Of a DNA stretch of 64,000 bases, positions 17,302 through 25,573 are shown piece by piece. Each line of letters begins with the position of its first letter. Within the stretch, counting starts at the first letter, position 1. Position numbers and translations under genes: made by a program. The DNA comes from Propionibacteriaceae bacterium (GTDB lineage: Bacteria > Actinomycetota > Actinomycetes > Propionibacteriales > Propionibacteriaceae): assembly GCA_017306015.1 (NCBI GenBank), contig JAFKJK010000028.1:1-64000 (forward strand). The letters are read 5' to 3'. The notes beneath the pieces were generated by a model that was not told the origin of the DNA, did not search any database, and was given only the letters and a program-made list of their open reading frames with translations.

Positions 17302-18111
17302 TCACCAGTTGCCTCTCTGGGACCACCTGCCCGCCAAATCACCAAGACTAGAGGTATCCGCTATCGATGTGGTCCGGGGTGGCGGCCACCTCGGATCCTG
17401 CACGACTGGAAGGACGCAGTGCCGAACTGCGGCAGGATGGCGCCACAAGTCGGGGCAGGTCGCTGCGCCCACGAGCCGTACGATCGAAAGCTTGTCCGCT
17501 GGGGGCAACGACGATCTAGTGAATTCTTGGCCAAGGTGTGCCAGCCCTCGGTCGTGGACAACGCCGATGGAGGAGGGTCGGCGACCAGTCGTCTTCCTCG
17601 GATAGCAGATGGTGCAGAAGGCCGTCGCCGTTGACGCGGCAGCTTGGCCGGCAAGCGTGGCGACGAACTCGCTGACCAGGCTGCACCAGACGTGGGATTC
17701 GATGACGTTGCTGAACAGAACAGGGGAGCCAACCAGGCTGATCGCGTGTTGGGTTATCCCGTCTGTGAAGCTCGATCGTTCCTGTCTCGCTGCCACCGAC
17801 ATGGAGCAGCTTCTCGTGGACTGGCCAATGAAGCTTGCGTGCAGAGCTTCGTCGACGAGGAGGGTCTCGTACCAAGTTGCGCCCCAGCCCACGGTAGTTC
17901 GAAGGAAGGCGATTTGGTTTGGAAGGGGAACGTGTCGGCTGCCGCGAGAGGGTGTATCAATGTCGCGTACGTCGTGATGGAAACCGCCGAACGTCCGAAC
18001 CAAGTCCCGCTGCAGGTCTTCCAGTTCGGTCGCGTCTGCACATGTGACCGCGCGCTTGACCAGGTCATATTGGTGTCCGGCCCCTCGACACTGGCAACGA
18101 CAGTCAGACAT
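17302..18111 (-). CDS. Hypothetical protein with N-terminal CxCxC motif
   Basis: 269 residues if started at the ATG 18109-18111, giving MSDCRCQCRGAGHQYDLVKR. The Cys/His cluster (C4, C6, C8, H13) is reminiscent of small zinc motifs seen at the start of proteins in mobile islands. The first two thirds read like a real protein (VGWGATWYETLLVDEALHAS, HVWCSLVSEFVATLAG). After about residue 185 the composition becomes irregular, so a frameshift or decay of the C-terminal part is possible. Codon use has lower GC than the core genes. I do not recognise a function. Confidence 0.4.
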   Translation of the reverse strand: MSDCRCQCRGAGHQYDLVKRAVTCADATELEDLQRDLVRTFGGFHHDVRDIDTPSRGSRHVPLPNQIAFLRTTVGWGATWYETLLVDEALHASFIGQSTRSCSMSVAARQERSSFTDGITQHAISLVGSPVLFSNVIESHVWCSLVSEFVATLAGQAAASTATAFCTICYPRKTTGRRPSSIGVVHDRGLAHLGQEFTRSSLPPADKLSIVRLVGAATCPDLWRHPAAVRHCVLPVVQDPRWPPPRTTSIADTSSLGDLAGRWSQRGNW

Positions 18112-18602
18112 GGTTGCGGTCTCACAGGCGACGTTGTGGGCTCTATGTGGCGTGAAGGGCGCTTGACTCATCGCGAGCACTTTGCCTGGTCGGTGATTGT
18201 CACCTCAACAGGGTAGCGACAGCGCACCTTTGCTGCAGCGAATTGCATAGACTTCGTGTGCGATGTCGCATGATCACGCTGAGACCGCAGGCATCGAGTC
18301 CGGTAGACCGAGTGGCCGCGGTTGGGCTAGGTGATCGTGCAGGTGCAGGAATGAGATCACGCGCCATGGGCCGTGCTGGTGCGAGCGCCGAGCAGCCGAC
18401 TAGCTGGGGCCCCCTTGTTCCTCTGTGAAGTGCAACCAGCAGGCTCGTCGGTTCGCTGGTCGACGTTGACCTGGATGATGAGCTGCTCACGACGCTTCCA
18501 AGCTGAGATCCCTGCGTTCGACAGCCTGATGATCAACGGCGTGAGTCACCAAATTCCGCATGCGCCGATGGCGTGGCGAAGGCCAGGTCAACGGCCACTC
18601 TG
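18112..18602. other. Intergenic island DNA without a recognisable gene
   Basis: About 490 bases between the CxCxC protein start and SRPBCC remnant E. It must contain the promoter of the minus-strand gene. I see no other gene, repeat or RNA in it. Confidence 0.4.
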
Positions 18603-19056
18603 CAGAGGAGAGGCGACGATGACGAGGTTGCAGAAGGCCGTGCTGGTGGGATGTGGGGGTGAACACGGCGTCCGGCGAGTGGAAGCAGTTCGAGGAGTTC
18701 TCTCGGTTCGTGAAGGGTGGAGCAGGTGACCGTCTGGTTGATGACCCGCTTGGAGTGGGTCGGCTGAGGTCGCCGGGGTGCGGCAGCGGATCGCGACGGT
18801 CCCCGGTCAGACGCCTGACCGCAAGGTGGCGTGGACGGCGGTCGAGGGGGAGTCGGACGGTGTGGGCCACACCGAGTATGCCGGTCTCGACATACTCGAG
18901 CCACCGGGCGGTGAGGGATGCGAACCCGCCTGATGTGATCGACGCGATCGAGGCGGGAACGCCACCCCGATGCGAGGAATCAGGGGCTGAACGCAACCGA
19001 CGCTGTGTGGCCGGCGCTGAAGGAGGAGCCGGGTGTTGTACGCAGAACGCGGGGTG
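18603..19056 (+). pseudogene. Decayed SRPBCC gene copy E (nearly full length)
   Basis: It begins like the intact gene (GAGGCGACGATGACGAGGTT against GAGTGACCAGGTGACGACGA) and goes on with KQFEEFSRF for QFEEFPRF and DRKVAWTAVEG for DRKVSWTAVEG. It ends at AAGGAGGAGCCGGGTGTTGT, matching the intact tail. Several insertions and deletions put these pieces in different frames, and the VHLALEYEPEG segment is missing. A clear pseudogene. Confidence 0.8.
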
Positions 19057-19238
19057 GCCGTGGCGGCGGCACTCCCTTGCTGCACACCACCCGTCTCACG
19101 ATCGATCGAGGCGGCGATGTGAACCGCGAGCTGCCTTGTGGCGTCGTCACCCGTTCGTGACCAAGATTCCCGGACTGCGCCGCGGCCGCGTCGGGGCGCA
19201 TTGGGTGCTATCGGGCCGACGGGCAATCGCGTTCCTGG

Positions 19239-19709
19239 TCAGGATCCTGGAGGACGGGGCCAGGCCGGGCTTGAGATCTCCGTCCGCAATCGCTCTCGCC
19301 GCGAGCGGACGACCTGTCCGATCTGGTCGGCGACCGCGGACGGCGCCTCATGCTCCCAGAAGCGCAGGACCACCCAGCCGCGCTCTTCTAGCCGCTGTGT
19401 GGTGTCGAGATCACGCTCTCTGTTCCGCTGAAGCTTGGAGGCCCAGTACTCTCGGTTCGCACGCGGAATCGTCGAGTGCTGCGGGCACCCATGCCAGAAG
19501 CAACCGTCAAGAAAGACGGCCACTCGGGGGGTTGCGAACAGGAGATCGGCCGTTCTGGCCAAGCTAGGTTCCGGGCGGGCATTGACTCGATACCTCAGCC
19601 CCTGAGCGTGCACAAGCCGGCGAACGGCGAGCTCCGCCTTGGTATCGCGGCTGCGATTAGCCTGCATCGTCCTGCGCGCGGCGTCGCTTGACGCCCACGA
19701 TTCGTTCAC
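19239..19709 (-). CDS. vsr: Very short patch repair endonuclease (Vsr)
   Basis: 156 residues from a GTG at 19707-19709. All family blocks are present: RRTMQANRSRDTKAELAVRR, GLRYRVNARP, then TADLLFATPRVAVFLDGCFW and HGCPQHSTIPRANREYW (catalytic Asp, zinc-site His/Cys), and ERGWVVLRFWEHE. Vsr nicks next to T:G mismatches created by deamination of 5-methylcytosine. The adjacent C5-cytosine methyltransferase and restriction enzyme explain its presence. It is divergent from the restriction gene. Length and motifs suggest it is functional. Confidence 0.95.
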   Translation of the reverse strand: MNESWASSDAARRTMQANRSRDTKAELAVRRLVHAQGLRYRVNARPEPSLARTADLLFATPRVAVFLDGCFWHGCPQHSTIPRANREYWASKLQRNRERDLDTTQRLEERGWVVLRFWEHEAPSAVADQIGQVVRSRRERLRTEISSPAWPRPPGS

Positions 19710-19894
19710 AACTTGAGGCTACTGCCGCAGAGTGGACGAGATCAGCCAGTGCATGTGTCGATGGGTGCGCCAAGCCCGCAGAGCGAAAGCTAGCAGTCGT
19801 ACGACCGGTGGCTCTCTCGGTGAGGAGCCTTCAGGTGACGAAGGAACTAGCCGCTTCTCGCACGACGGGCCCCAGTATGTGCAAGGATCGGGAC

Positions 19895-20587
19895 ATGCCA
19901 GTGCAAGATGATGAACGCGAGAACCAGATGATCGCGTTGTTCAACCTGATCGTGCCCGAGAACCGCGGTCGAAGCGACATCGATGCCCGCCTTGACATCG
20001 ATGGCCATGTGATCAACTTCGAGTTGAAGTCCACGACGTCCGGTTCAGTCTCTACTGTCCGCGACTTCGGCGCGGACCACATCAAGAAATGGCGCGACGG
20101 CCTTCACTGGATTTTTGCATTTTACAACGCGGATGGCGCCCGGCTCAAGCACTGCATTTACGCCTCTCCTGACGACATGGAGCCTTGGATCGCCGAGAAG
20201 GAGAACTATATCAAGCCGGACCTGCTATTTGCTGACTCTCTGCCCGCGTCGGTTACGATCGACATGGTCAAGGAGGCGTTGGGAGCCAAAGACGTCTACA
20301 CCAAGGCGGACGCTCGCTGGATCATGAAGAATCAGTGGCGCGAGGCCGACTATCGTGAGCAACAAGACCTGCCGGATGGCTACTCTGTCACTAGGATGAG
20401 TGAGATCATGCAGCTTAGGTCGCGCTACGTGATTTTGCGCGGAGCGACGCTGAACAACCCACATATCGAACGAGGATTCTTCGAGAAGTTCCCCAAGATC
20501 ACGAGCGAGCACGCAGGCACGTTGCGCAAGTATGTAAGGGCTTACCTGGATGCCAAGGCCGTGGCGACGGACAGAGCAACCGCATAG
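19895..20587 (+). CDS. Type II restriction endonuclease (PD-(D/E)XK)
   Basis: 230 residues; the ATG at 19895 is preceded by AAGGA at 19883-19887. The probable catalytic core is SDIDARLDIDGHVINFELKS (acidic residue, then ExK) near residues 28-47, followed by TTSGSVSTVRDFGADHIKKW. The rest (NPHIERGFFEKFPKI near the end) has no motif I can name. It lies beside a C5-cytosine methyltransferase and vsr, which defines a type II restriction-modification system. Its 3' end overlaps the convergent methyltransferase 3' end by 46 bases. The recognition site cannot be told from sequence. Confidence 0.8.
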   Translation: MPVQDDERENQMIALFNLIVPENRGRSDIDARLDIDGHVINFELKSTTSGSVSTVRDFGADHIKKWRDGLHWIFAFYNADGARLKHCIYASPDDMEPWIAEKENYIKPDLLFADSLPASVTIDMVKEALGAKDVYTKADARWIMKNQWREADYREQQDLPDGYSVTRMSEIMQLRSRYVILRGATLNNPHIERGFFEKFPKITSEHAGTLRKYVRAYLDAKAVATDRATA

Positions 20588-21810
20588 GCGACGGGAGGGG
20601 CCACGGAGTTGCCGATTTGTCCCAACTTCGAGTAGGTGGCACCCTGAAATAGCCAATCTCCGGGAAATCCCTGTAGTAGCGCTACGTCGCTCACCGATAG
20701 CCGAAAATGGCCGTTGTTCACAACGAAGGCTCGGGCTGACTCTCGATCCGCTGCTACTCCATTGGGCCATACCTCAAGCTGGTCGAATTTGCGTGACGCG
20801 GATGTGCTGCTCAAGATCGATGTTGTGTGACGCGGTCCAGAAAATCCTGACCGAATCGTGGGAGAGATATCATCGAAGCCGATGTCGGGCAACCCGAGCG
20901 CCTTGCGCACGCCCATGGCCTCGGGGAGGCCGTTGTCCTCGGTGCCGGGCCTCCGATAGCGCGCTTGCGGCGCCTCCCACTGCTTTGCCATGGCCTTTGT
21001 GCGGAATCCGAAGAAAACAACGCGTCTCCTTAGCTGGGGCACCCCAAACTCGTGCGCGTGCAGCAATATGGGGACAATAGTATAGCTTCCGCTCAGCGGT
21101 GCAAGGATGGCGTCGCTAACGTATGAAGAAAAGGTCGACGAGGCGAGAGCGGCCACGTTTTCGGCAATGAAGGCGTCGGGCATGATTTGCTTAACGGCGC
21201 GAACGAATTCAGGCCACATGTTGCGCGAATCTGCAGCTCCTCGCTGGCGACCGGCGTTGCTGAATGGCTGGCAGGGGGGGCCGCCGTGGAGAACAGCAAC
21301 CTCCCCTCTATATTTGCGCCAATCGACGTTGCGAACATCGCCACGGCTGCCGCCGAATACTGTCCACGTGGTCCTGTTCTGGGAAAGCGTTGCGGCTGCG
21401 TCATCGATGATCTCGTAGGACCCAGCATGTTGGAAGCCCGCAAGGTCGAACCCCAGATCGAGCCCCCCGCCGCCGCTGAACATCGAGAGTGCTGGGAGCC
21501 CGTTGGGCTTGCGCCGGGGCATCGAGTCGTTCGGGTCGTACTCTGGCGTGTTGAGATCGTGAATCGGATCGTCGCCGCGTCCGGTCATTGCGTCGATCTT
21601 GGCGAGGCGTGCAGCCCGAGCGCGATGACGGTAGACCTCGCGCTCGGCGGCGGTCAGAAGCCATGGCTCGTGATAGGGGCTGGTGCTCGGGATGCGGCTT
21701 GGAACGACCTCGTCGAGACTCACGGGAACACCGTAACTGGCATGGCGTGCGATCGCTGAGCGACTCACCGGAGATGAACTGCGTATCGAACGAGTGTTCT
21801 CTTCTGTCAT
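20542..21810 (-). CDS. DNA (cytosine-5-)-methyltransferase
   Basis: 422 residues from the ATG 21808-21810 (MTEENTRSIRSS). The first 120 residues are a variable extension. Then the C5-MTase motifs appear in order: I LSMFSGGGGLDLGFDLAGF, IV VLHGGPPCQPFSNAGRQRG with the catalytic Cys, VI AFIAENVAAL, VIII VPQLRRRVVFFGF, and IX/X DVALLQGFPGDW and KLGQIGNSVAPPVAYA. The target-recognition region lies between VIII and IX. It protects host DNA from the neighbouring restriction enzyme. It ends inside the 3' end of the convergent restriction gene. Confidence 0.95.
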   Translation of the reverse strand: MTEENTRSIRSSSPVSRSAIARHASYGVPVSLDEVVPSRIPSTSPYHEPWLLTAAEREVYRHRARAARLAKIDAMTGRGDDPIHDLNTPEYDPNDSMPRRKPNGLPALSMFSGGGGLDLGFDLAGFQHAGSYEIIDDAAATLSQNRTTWTVFGGSRGDVRNVDWRKYRGEVAVLHGGPPCQPFSNAGRQRGAADSRNMWPEFVRAVKQIMPDAFIAENVAALASSTFSSYVSDAILAPLSGSYTIVPILLHAHEFGVPQLRRRVVFFGFRTKAMAKQWEAPQARYRRPGTEDNGLPEAMGVRKALGLPDIGFDDISPTIRSGFSGPRHTTSILSSTSASRKFDQLEVWPNGVAADRESARAFVVNNGHFRLSVSDVALLQGFPGDWLFQGATYSKLGQIGNSVAPPVAYAVALSVATALASR

Positions 21811-21993
21811 GGAGCGAGCCTCGCGCACGGCTCTGACACCCGATGTCACATGAGGGACCGAGCGACAGCGTCTCGAGGGCATTGTCTGCGTCCAGGACGC
21901 GCTGATCCCGCTCGCATAGCGGCAACGGGCCCCACGCCACCCGAAGATGCGACATGAGCCGAGGTATAGCGCCCCGAATCCTACTGTTGCCTG

Positions 21994-22425
21994 GTGGACG
22001 AGCTGCGGATTCCGCCTACGCCGGGCACATCGGCTGGCCTGGCGATCCCGGCGGGCGAGTGGTCTAGTGGTACTCGTATGCGTCCGGTCCGGGTGGCCAA
22101 GGGGTGAACACGGCCGACTCTAGGGTGCAGTTGTCGTTCGACATTGCTGCCTCGGCAACTCTCGACGAGGTGCAGCGTGAGCGCGTGCTTCGTCGGCTGA
22201 GACCGCGGCTGACCGGCTGCGTCCTGACCGTCGTGGCAGCCGAGTTCCGCTCGCAGCGGCTGAATCGGGTCGCCGCTCGCGAAGGATGGCGGCGCTGCTC
22301 AGTGAAGCGCTGGCTCCGCCTCCGCCAGCCACGGCGCGGTACCCGTCCGACCCGTAGCTCGATCGATCGTCGCTTGACCAACAAGCGGCGTCGCGGGAGA
22401 CCAAGCGCTCCCGTGCGCGGCCCGG
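21994..22425 (+). pseudogene. arfB: Peptide-release/ribosome-rescue factor ArfB remnant
   Basis: Starting from the GTG 21994 (DELRIPPTPGTSAGLAIPAGE) the frame breaks near 22060-22068, where an in-frame TAG appears. It resumes one frame over with WYSYASGPGGQGVNTADSRV, the GGQ-containing core of ArfB (YaeJ), then VQLSFDIAASATLDEVQRER and SQRLNRVAAREG. A second shift near 22283 leads into MAALLSEALAPPPPA, and a third restores SSIDRRLTNKRRRG, the basic tail. Three disruptions make this a pseudogene. It sits directly before the RluA-type gene, at the island edge. Confidence 0.8.
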
Positions 22426-22444
22426 GGACGAATAGGGTGACCTG

Positions 22445-23368
22445 ATGCCTCCGCGTTCTCCTCTGCCTCAGCGGCACGGGCTGGACGCGGCCTGGCTGCG
22501 CACCTCGGACAACGACCCGGACGCCCGTCCGCCCTGGGCGACCATGCGGGACTTTCTGGTGGGACGGCTCCCGGCTCACGTGCCCGTTGACCAGATGCTC
22601 GCGGCCGGCGAGTTCGTCGATCAGGCGGGCCGGCCGTGGACGGGGGAGGAGCCCTACCGTCCCAACGCGTTCGTGTGGTTCCACCGTCCGCTGGTGCCCG
22701 AGCCGGTCGTGCCGTTCCCGGTCGAGGTGTTACACGCCGACGAGCGGCTTGTCGTCGTCGACAAGCCGCACTTCCTGGCCACCACCCCGCGCGGCACCCA
22801 CGTCACCGAGACCGTGCTGGTGCGGCTGCGCGATGCTCTCGGACTGCCCGACCTCGCCCCGGCGCATCGGCTCGACCGGCTCACCGCCGGCGTCCTGGTG
22901 CTCACCACGCACCGCGAGCACCGCGCGGCCTATGCCGGGGTCTTCCAGTCCCGCGCGATGCTCAAGACCTACGAGGCTCTGGCGCCGTTCGACCCGACCC
23001 TGGAGTTTCCGCGCCGAGTGGCCAGCCGCATCGAGAAGCGGCGCGGACGCCTGCAGGCCGAGGCGGTGGACGGGGAGCCCAACGCCAAGACCCTGATCGA
23101 ACTCGCCGAGTCCCGCGGTCGGTACGCGCGCTACCGGCTGACGCCCGCCACCGGCAAGACCCACCAGCTGCGGGTCCACCTGGCCGCCCTCGGGCTGCCG
23201 ATCCTGGGCGACCCGCTGTACCCGACGGTGCTGGACGTCGATCCCGGCGACTTCAGCACGCCGCTTCAGTTGATCGCCCGCCGGCTCTCCTTCACCGACC
23301 CGATCGACCACACCCCGCGCGAATTCACCAGTCGGTTCACCCTGAACTGGCCGGAAGCCTCCCAGTAA
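22445..23368 (+). CDS. RluA-family RNA pseudouridine synthase
   Basis: 307 residues. The N terminus (about 85 residues) is an S4-like or variable region. The catalytic domain holds LHADERLVVVDKPHFLATTP and APAHRLDRLTAGVLVLT (catalytic Asp in HRLDRLTAG), then ARYRLTPATGKTHQLRVHL and LGLPILGDPLYP. It isomerises uridine in rRNA or tRNA; the exact site is unknown. A partial copy of trmL starts a few bases downstream. Confidence 0.92.
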   Translation: MPPRSPLPQRHGLDAAWLRTSDNDPDARPPWATMRDFLVGRLPAHVPVDQMLAAGEFVDQAGRPWTGEEPYRPNAFVWFHRPLVPEPVVPFPVEVLHADERLVVVDKPHFLATTPRGTHVTETVLVRLRDALGLPDLAPAHRLDRLTAGVLVLTTHREHRAAYAGVFQSRAMLKTYEALAPFDPTLEFPRRVASRIEKRRGRLQAEAVDGEPNAKTLIELAESRGRYARYRLTPATGKTHQLRVHLAALGLPILGDPLYPTVLDVDPGDFSTPLQLIARRLSFTDPIDHTPREFTSRFTLNWPEASQ

Positions 23369-23762
23369 CAGGATGGCCTGCGTGAGCCGTCCCCTGCCCA
23401 TCCTGTTCTGTTCGCCGCAGCTCCCGAACAACACCGGTGCGACGATGCGGCTGGCGGCGGTGAGGTGTGTCGAAAAGCACACAAGGCGGACATCCTCCCG
23501 GCGCAGTCGCCGGAAAATGTCCATTCTGGGCTGGCTGGAATACGCCCCTCCACAAGGTGGACAGATCCCCGGCGCACTCACCGGAAGGTGTCCACTCTGA
23601 AGTGGAGCGCAGCCATCGCACAACCACCTCAGCGTGTCAGCGCTGGGCCCCAGCGAGCCCCTCAGTGACAGGATGACCTTCGTGACCCGTCCGCTGCGCA
23701 TCCTGTTCTGTTCGCCGCAGATCCCGAACAACACCGGTGCGACGATGCGGCTGGCGGCTGTC
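23363..23762. repeat. 300-base tandem duplication of the trmL 5' end
   Basis: Bases 23363-23462 and 23663-23762 are about 90% identical and exactly 300 bases apart, including the ATG at 23373 and 23673. Between them lie two copies of a hairpin-forming segment (about 23485-23540 and 23560-23605), each with GGCGGACA/GTGGACA-type arms around CCCCGGCGCA-like centres. Confidence 0.9.
23373..23600 (+). pseudogene. Truncated duplicate of trmL (first 30 codons only)
   Basis: The frame encodes PILFCSPQLPNNTGATMRLA, nearly the same as the start of the intact gene 300 bases on. Then it runs into repeat-derived residues (VEKHTRRTSSRRSRRKMS) and stops at 75 residues. It lacks the SPOUT knot and cofactor site and cannot act as a methyltransferase. 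Confidence 0.85.
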
Positions 23763-24155
23763 ACTGGCGCCGAGCTGCACCTGGCCCGCCCGCTCGGATT
23801 CGACATGGACGACGCCAAGCTGCGCCGCGCGGGCGTCGACTATCGCGACCAGGCTGCCACCTTCGTCCACGAGTCACTGGCGGACGCGTACCGCGCCCTC
23901 CTGCCCGCCAGGGTGTTCGCCTTCACCGCCCATGCCGAGACCCCGCACACGGACGTTGCGTACGAACCCGGTGACGTCCTCCTGTTCGGCCCCGAGCCCA
24001 CCGGACTTGCCCCCGACGTCCTGGCCGACCCGCGCGTCACCGAGCGTGTGCGGATTCCCATGCGGCCAGGCATGCGGTCGCTCAACCTCGCCAACGCCGC
24101 GGCCATCGCCGTCTACGAGGCCTGGCGGCAGCTCGGCTATCCGGGCGGCGGCTGA
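23673..24155 (+). CDS. trmL: tRNA (cytidine/uridine-34 2'-O)-methyltransferase
   Basis: 160 residues from ATG 23673; a GTG nine bases on is an alternative. It is a minimal SPOUT enzyme: LRILFCSPQIPNNTGATMRL, then GFDMDDAKLRRAGVDYRD, the cofactor loop LLFGPEPTGLAPDVL and the trefoil-knot helix IPMRPGMRSLNLANAAAIAV. It methylates the wobble ribose in certain leucine tRNAs using SAM. Length is normal for TrmL (about 155-160). A duplicate of its first 30 codons lies upstream. Confidence 0.93.
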   Translation: MTFVTRPLRILFCSPQIPNNTGATMRLAAVTGAELHLARPLGFDMDDAKLRRAGVDYRDQAATFVHESLADAYRALLPARVFAFTAHAETPHTDVAYEPGDVLLFGPEPTGLAPDVLADPRVTERVRIPMRPGMRSLNLANAAAIAVYEAWRQLGYPGGG

Positions 24156-24179
24156 GCTGCTCTGGGACGGGAGGTCCCC

Positions 24180-24680
24180 TCAGTCCACGTAGGCACGGAG
24201 TGCCTTGACGGGCACCATGAGATGCAGCTCCTCCACCGGGGACTGGAGGAAGTCACCGTTGTGGAGGTAGAACGCCTTGGCCGCCTCGTCGCGGCAATGC
24301 ACCAGGATCGCCGCTGCGCCGATGCTCTCACTCAGCCGGAGCCCTCGAAGGAGCGCGTCGCGCAGCAGCTCCCAGCCGAGGCCCTGGCCGGCGAATCGCT
24401 CATCGACGGCGAGCCGGGCGAGCAGGATGCAGGGGATCCGCGACGGCCGTCCCTGACGTAGCGGCTCGGGCGCGACCGATCTGGCCACGGCCGCCATCGC
24501 GATCGCGTAGTAGGCGACCACGCGCTCGGTGTCGGTGATGACGTACGTGATCGCGTTGTTGGCCTGCTGGTTCTGCCACGCGTACTTCGCGATCCACTCA
24601 TCCAGGTCGTCGGCACCACTGCGGAAGCCCGCGCGCACGTCCGACCGCTCGAGCTTCCTCGGCGGGGTCAGTTCGGTCAC
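24180..24680 (-). CDS. GNAT acetyltransferase toxin, TacT-like
   Basis: 166 residues from a GTG that overlaps the antitoxin stop (GTGA). It has the GNAT fold: FRSGADDLDEWIAKYAWQNQ near the start, as in TacT/AtaT toxins, then ILLARLAVDERFAGQGLGWE (acetyl-CoA pyrophosphate loop with QGLGWELL) and AAAILVHCRDEAAKAFYLHN. Such toxins acetylate the amino acid on charged tRNAs and stop translation. The upstream DUF1778 protein is its antitoxin. Confidence 0.92.
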   Translation of the reverse strand: MTELTPPRKLERSDVRAGFRSGADDLDEWIAKYAWQNQQANNAITYVITDTERVVAYYAIAMAAVARSVAPEPLRQGRPSRIPCILLARLAVDERFAGQGLGWELLRDALLRGLRLSESIGAAAILVHCRDEAAKAFYLHNGDFLQSPVEELHLMVPVKALRAYVD

Positions 24681-24964
24681 TCGGCGAAGCGGGAGCGTCG
24701 CGCGAACAGCCGATCGAACCTTTCGGTCGAGGGCAGCGGCGCATCCAGGAGGCGCACGAACTCGGCGAACTGTTCTTCGGTCGCCGTGAACCATCGGAGG
24801 TCAGCGAGAACGCGATGGGCCTCGTCCACCGCACTGTCCATGATGAAGTCGGTGAGCGTGTGATCGGTTGCTTCGGCCGCGCGTCGCAGCAGTGCCTCCT
24901 GGCGTTCGGTGGTCCGCAGGTTGATTCGCTGGCTCTTGCGCGTGTCGATTGAGGCCTTCGGCAT
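24677..24964 (-). CDS. DUF1778 ribbon-helix-helix antitoxin, TacA-like
   Basis: 95 residues; GGAGG lies 7 bases before the ATG. RINLRTTERQEALLRRAAEA followed by THTLTDFIMDSAV-type sequence (residues 14-50) is the RHH DNA-binding domain of DUF1778. The C terminus (EQFAEFVRLLDAPLPSTERF and onward) is the toxin-binding part. Together with the downstream GNAT protein it forms a type II toxin-antitoxin pair. An imperfect palindrome at 24980-25000 is the probable operator. Confidence 0.92.
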   Translation of the reverse strand: MPKASIDTRKSQRINLRTTERQEALLRRAAEATDHTLTDFIMDSAVDEAHRVLADLRWFTATEEQFAEFVRLLDAPLPSTERFDRLFARRSRFAE

Positions 24965-24979
24965 CGTGCCCTCCTTATT

Positions 24980-25000
24980 CGTATGTACACAGTACGTACG
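24980..25000. promoter_or_regulatory. Operator palindrome of the TacAT module
   Basis: CGTATGTAC and GTACGTACG face each other over the 3-base spacer ACA, with one mismatch in 9 pairs. The site is 15 bases upstream of the antitoxin start, where TacA-type antitoxins bind with the toxin for conditional repression. Confidence 0.6.
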
Positions 25001-25043
25001 AGGTGGGATGAAATCAACTCGCTCCCATACCGATCGCGTAGCC

Positions 25044-25104
25044 CTTCGACAGGATTAGGGTTCAGCGGGCTCAGGGATCGACAGGGGCAGGGGTTCGACG
25101 TCGA
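25044..25104. repeat. Dispersed repeat of the CCTTCGACAGG...GCTCAGGG type
   Basis: Contains CCCTTCGACAGG and GGGCTCAGGGATCGACAGGG, a variant of the family seen near 7498-7524 (GCTGAGCTTGTCGAAGG on the other strand). It lies between the TacA promoter and a small membrane protein. Confidence 0.55.
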
Positions 25105-25299
25105 TCAGCGGCGGCGTCCCCAGCGCACGACAAAGACGATGCCGACGATGAACACGATCGGACCGATGATCGCCCACAGCGTCGAGCCAGACATGGCACT
25201 GCCACCGATCACGCCCGTCCCTTGAAGAGTCCACAGGCCGCCGACCAGCACGAGCACGATCCCTACGATGAGCCACCCGAGCCCACGACCGGTCTTCAT
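25105..25299 (-). CDS. Small membrane protein with two transmembrane segments
   Basis: 64 residues. Two hydrophobic helices, LGWLIVGIVLVLVGGLWTLQ (about residues 7-26) and LWAIIGPIVFIVGIVFVV (about 41-58), are joined by a Gly/Ser loop and end with a basic WGRRR. The ATG 25297-25299 follows GACGGA; an upstream in-frame start at 25323 is possible. Conserved small proteins like this are common in Actinobacteria but have no known function. Confidence 0.7.
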   Translation of the reverse strand: MKTGRGLGWLIVGIVLVLVGGLWTLQGTGVIGGSAMSGSTLWAIIGPIVFIVGIVFVVRWGRRR

Positions 25300-25573
25300 T
25301 CCGTCAACGGTACGCAGGCTCATCGCGTCCACCCGGCGCGCGCCAGCGCCCCAAGCCGCAGAGCGTCGAGAACCCCACCCGGGCGGGGCCAGAGTACGTA
25401 GCCCCTCCGGCCTTGCGCGCCCGTCCACAGCCCGAGCACAGTTGACCACCACCGGCAGCCTGGCAAGGAGTCTTGTCGGACACCCGTCCGGGTTCCTCTG
25501 CCTCGGGTCCGGTGAGCACGGATCTCGAGACGCCTCGGCGTCCCTTCTGGCACACCGCATCGAGGAGGTCACC

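Noticed and set aside
22064..22684. A 206-codon minus-strand frame over the arfB and RluA starts
   Set aside because: It is the antisense reading of the arfB remnant, whose GGQ core is recognisable on the plus strand.
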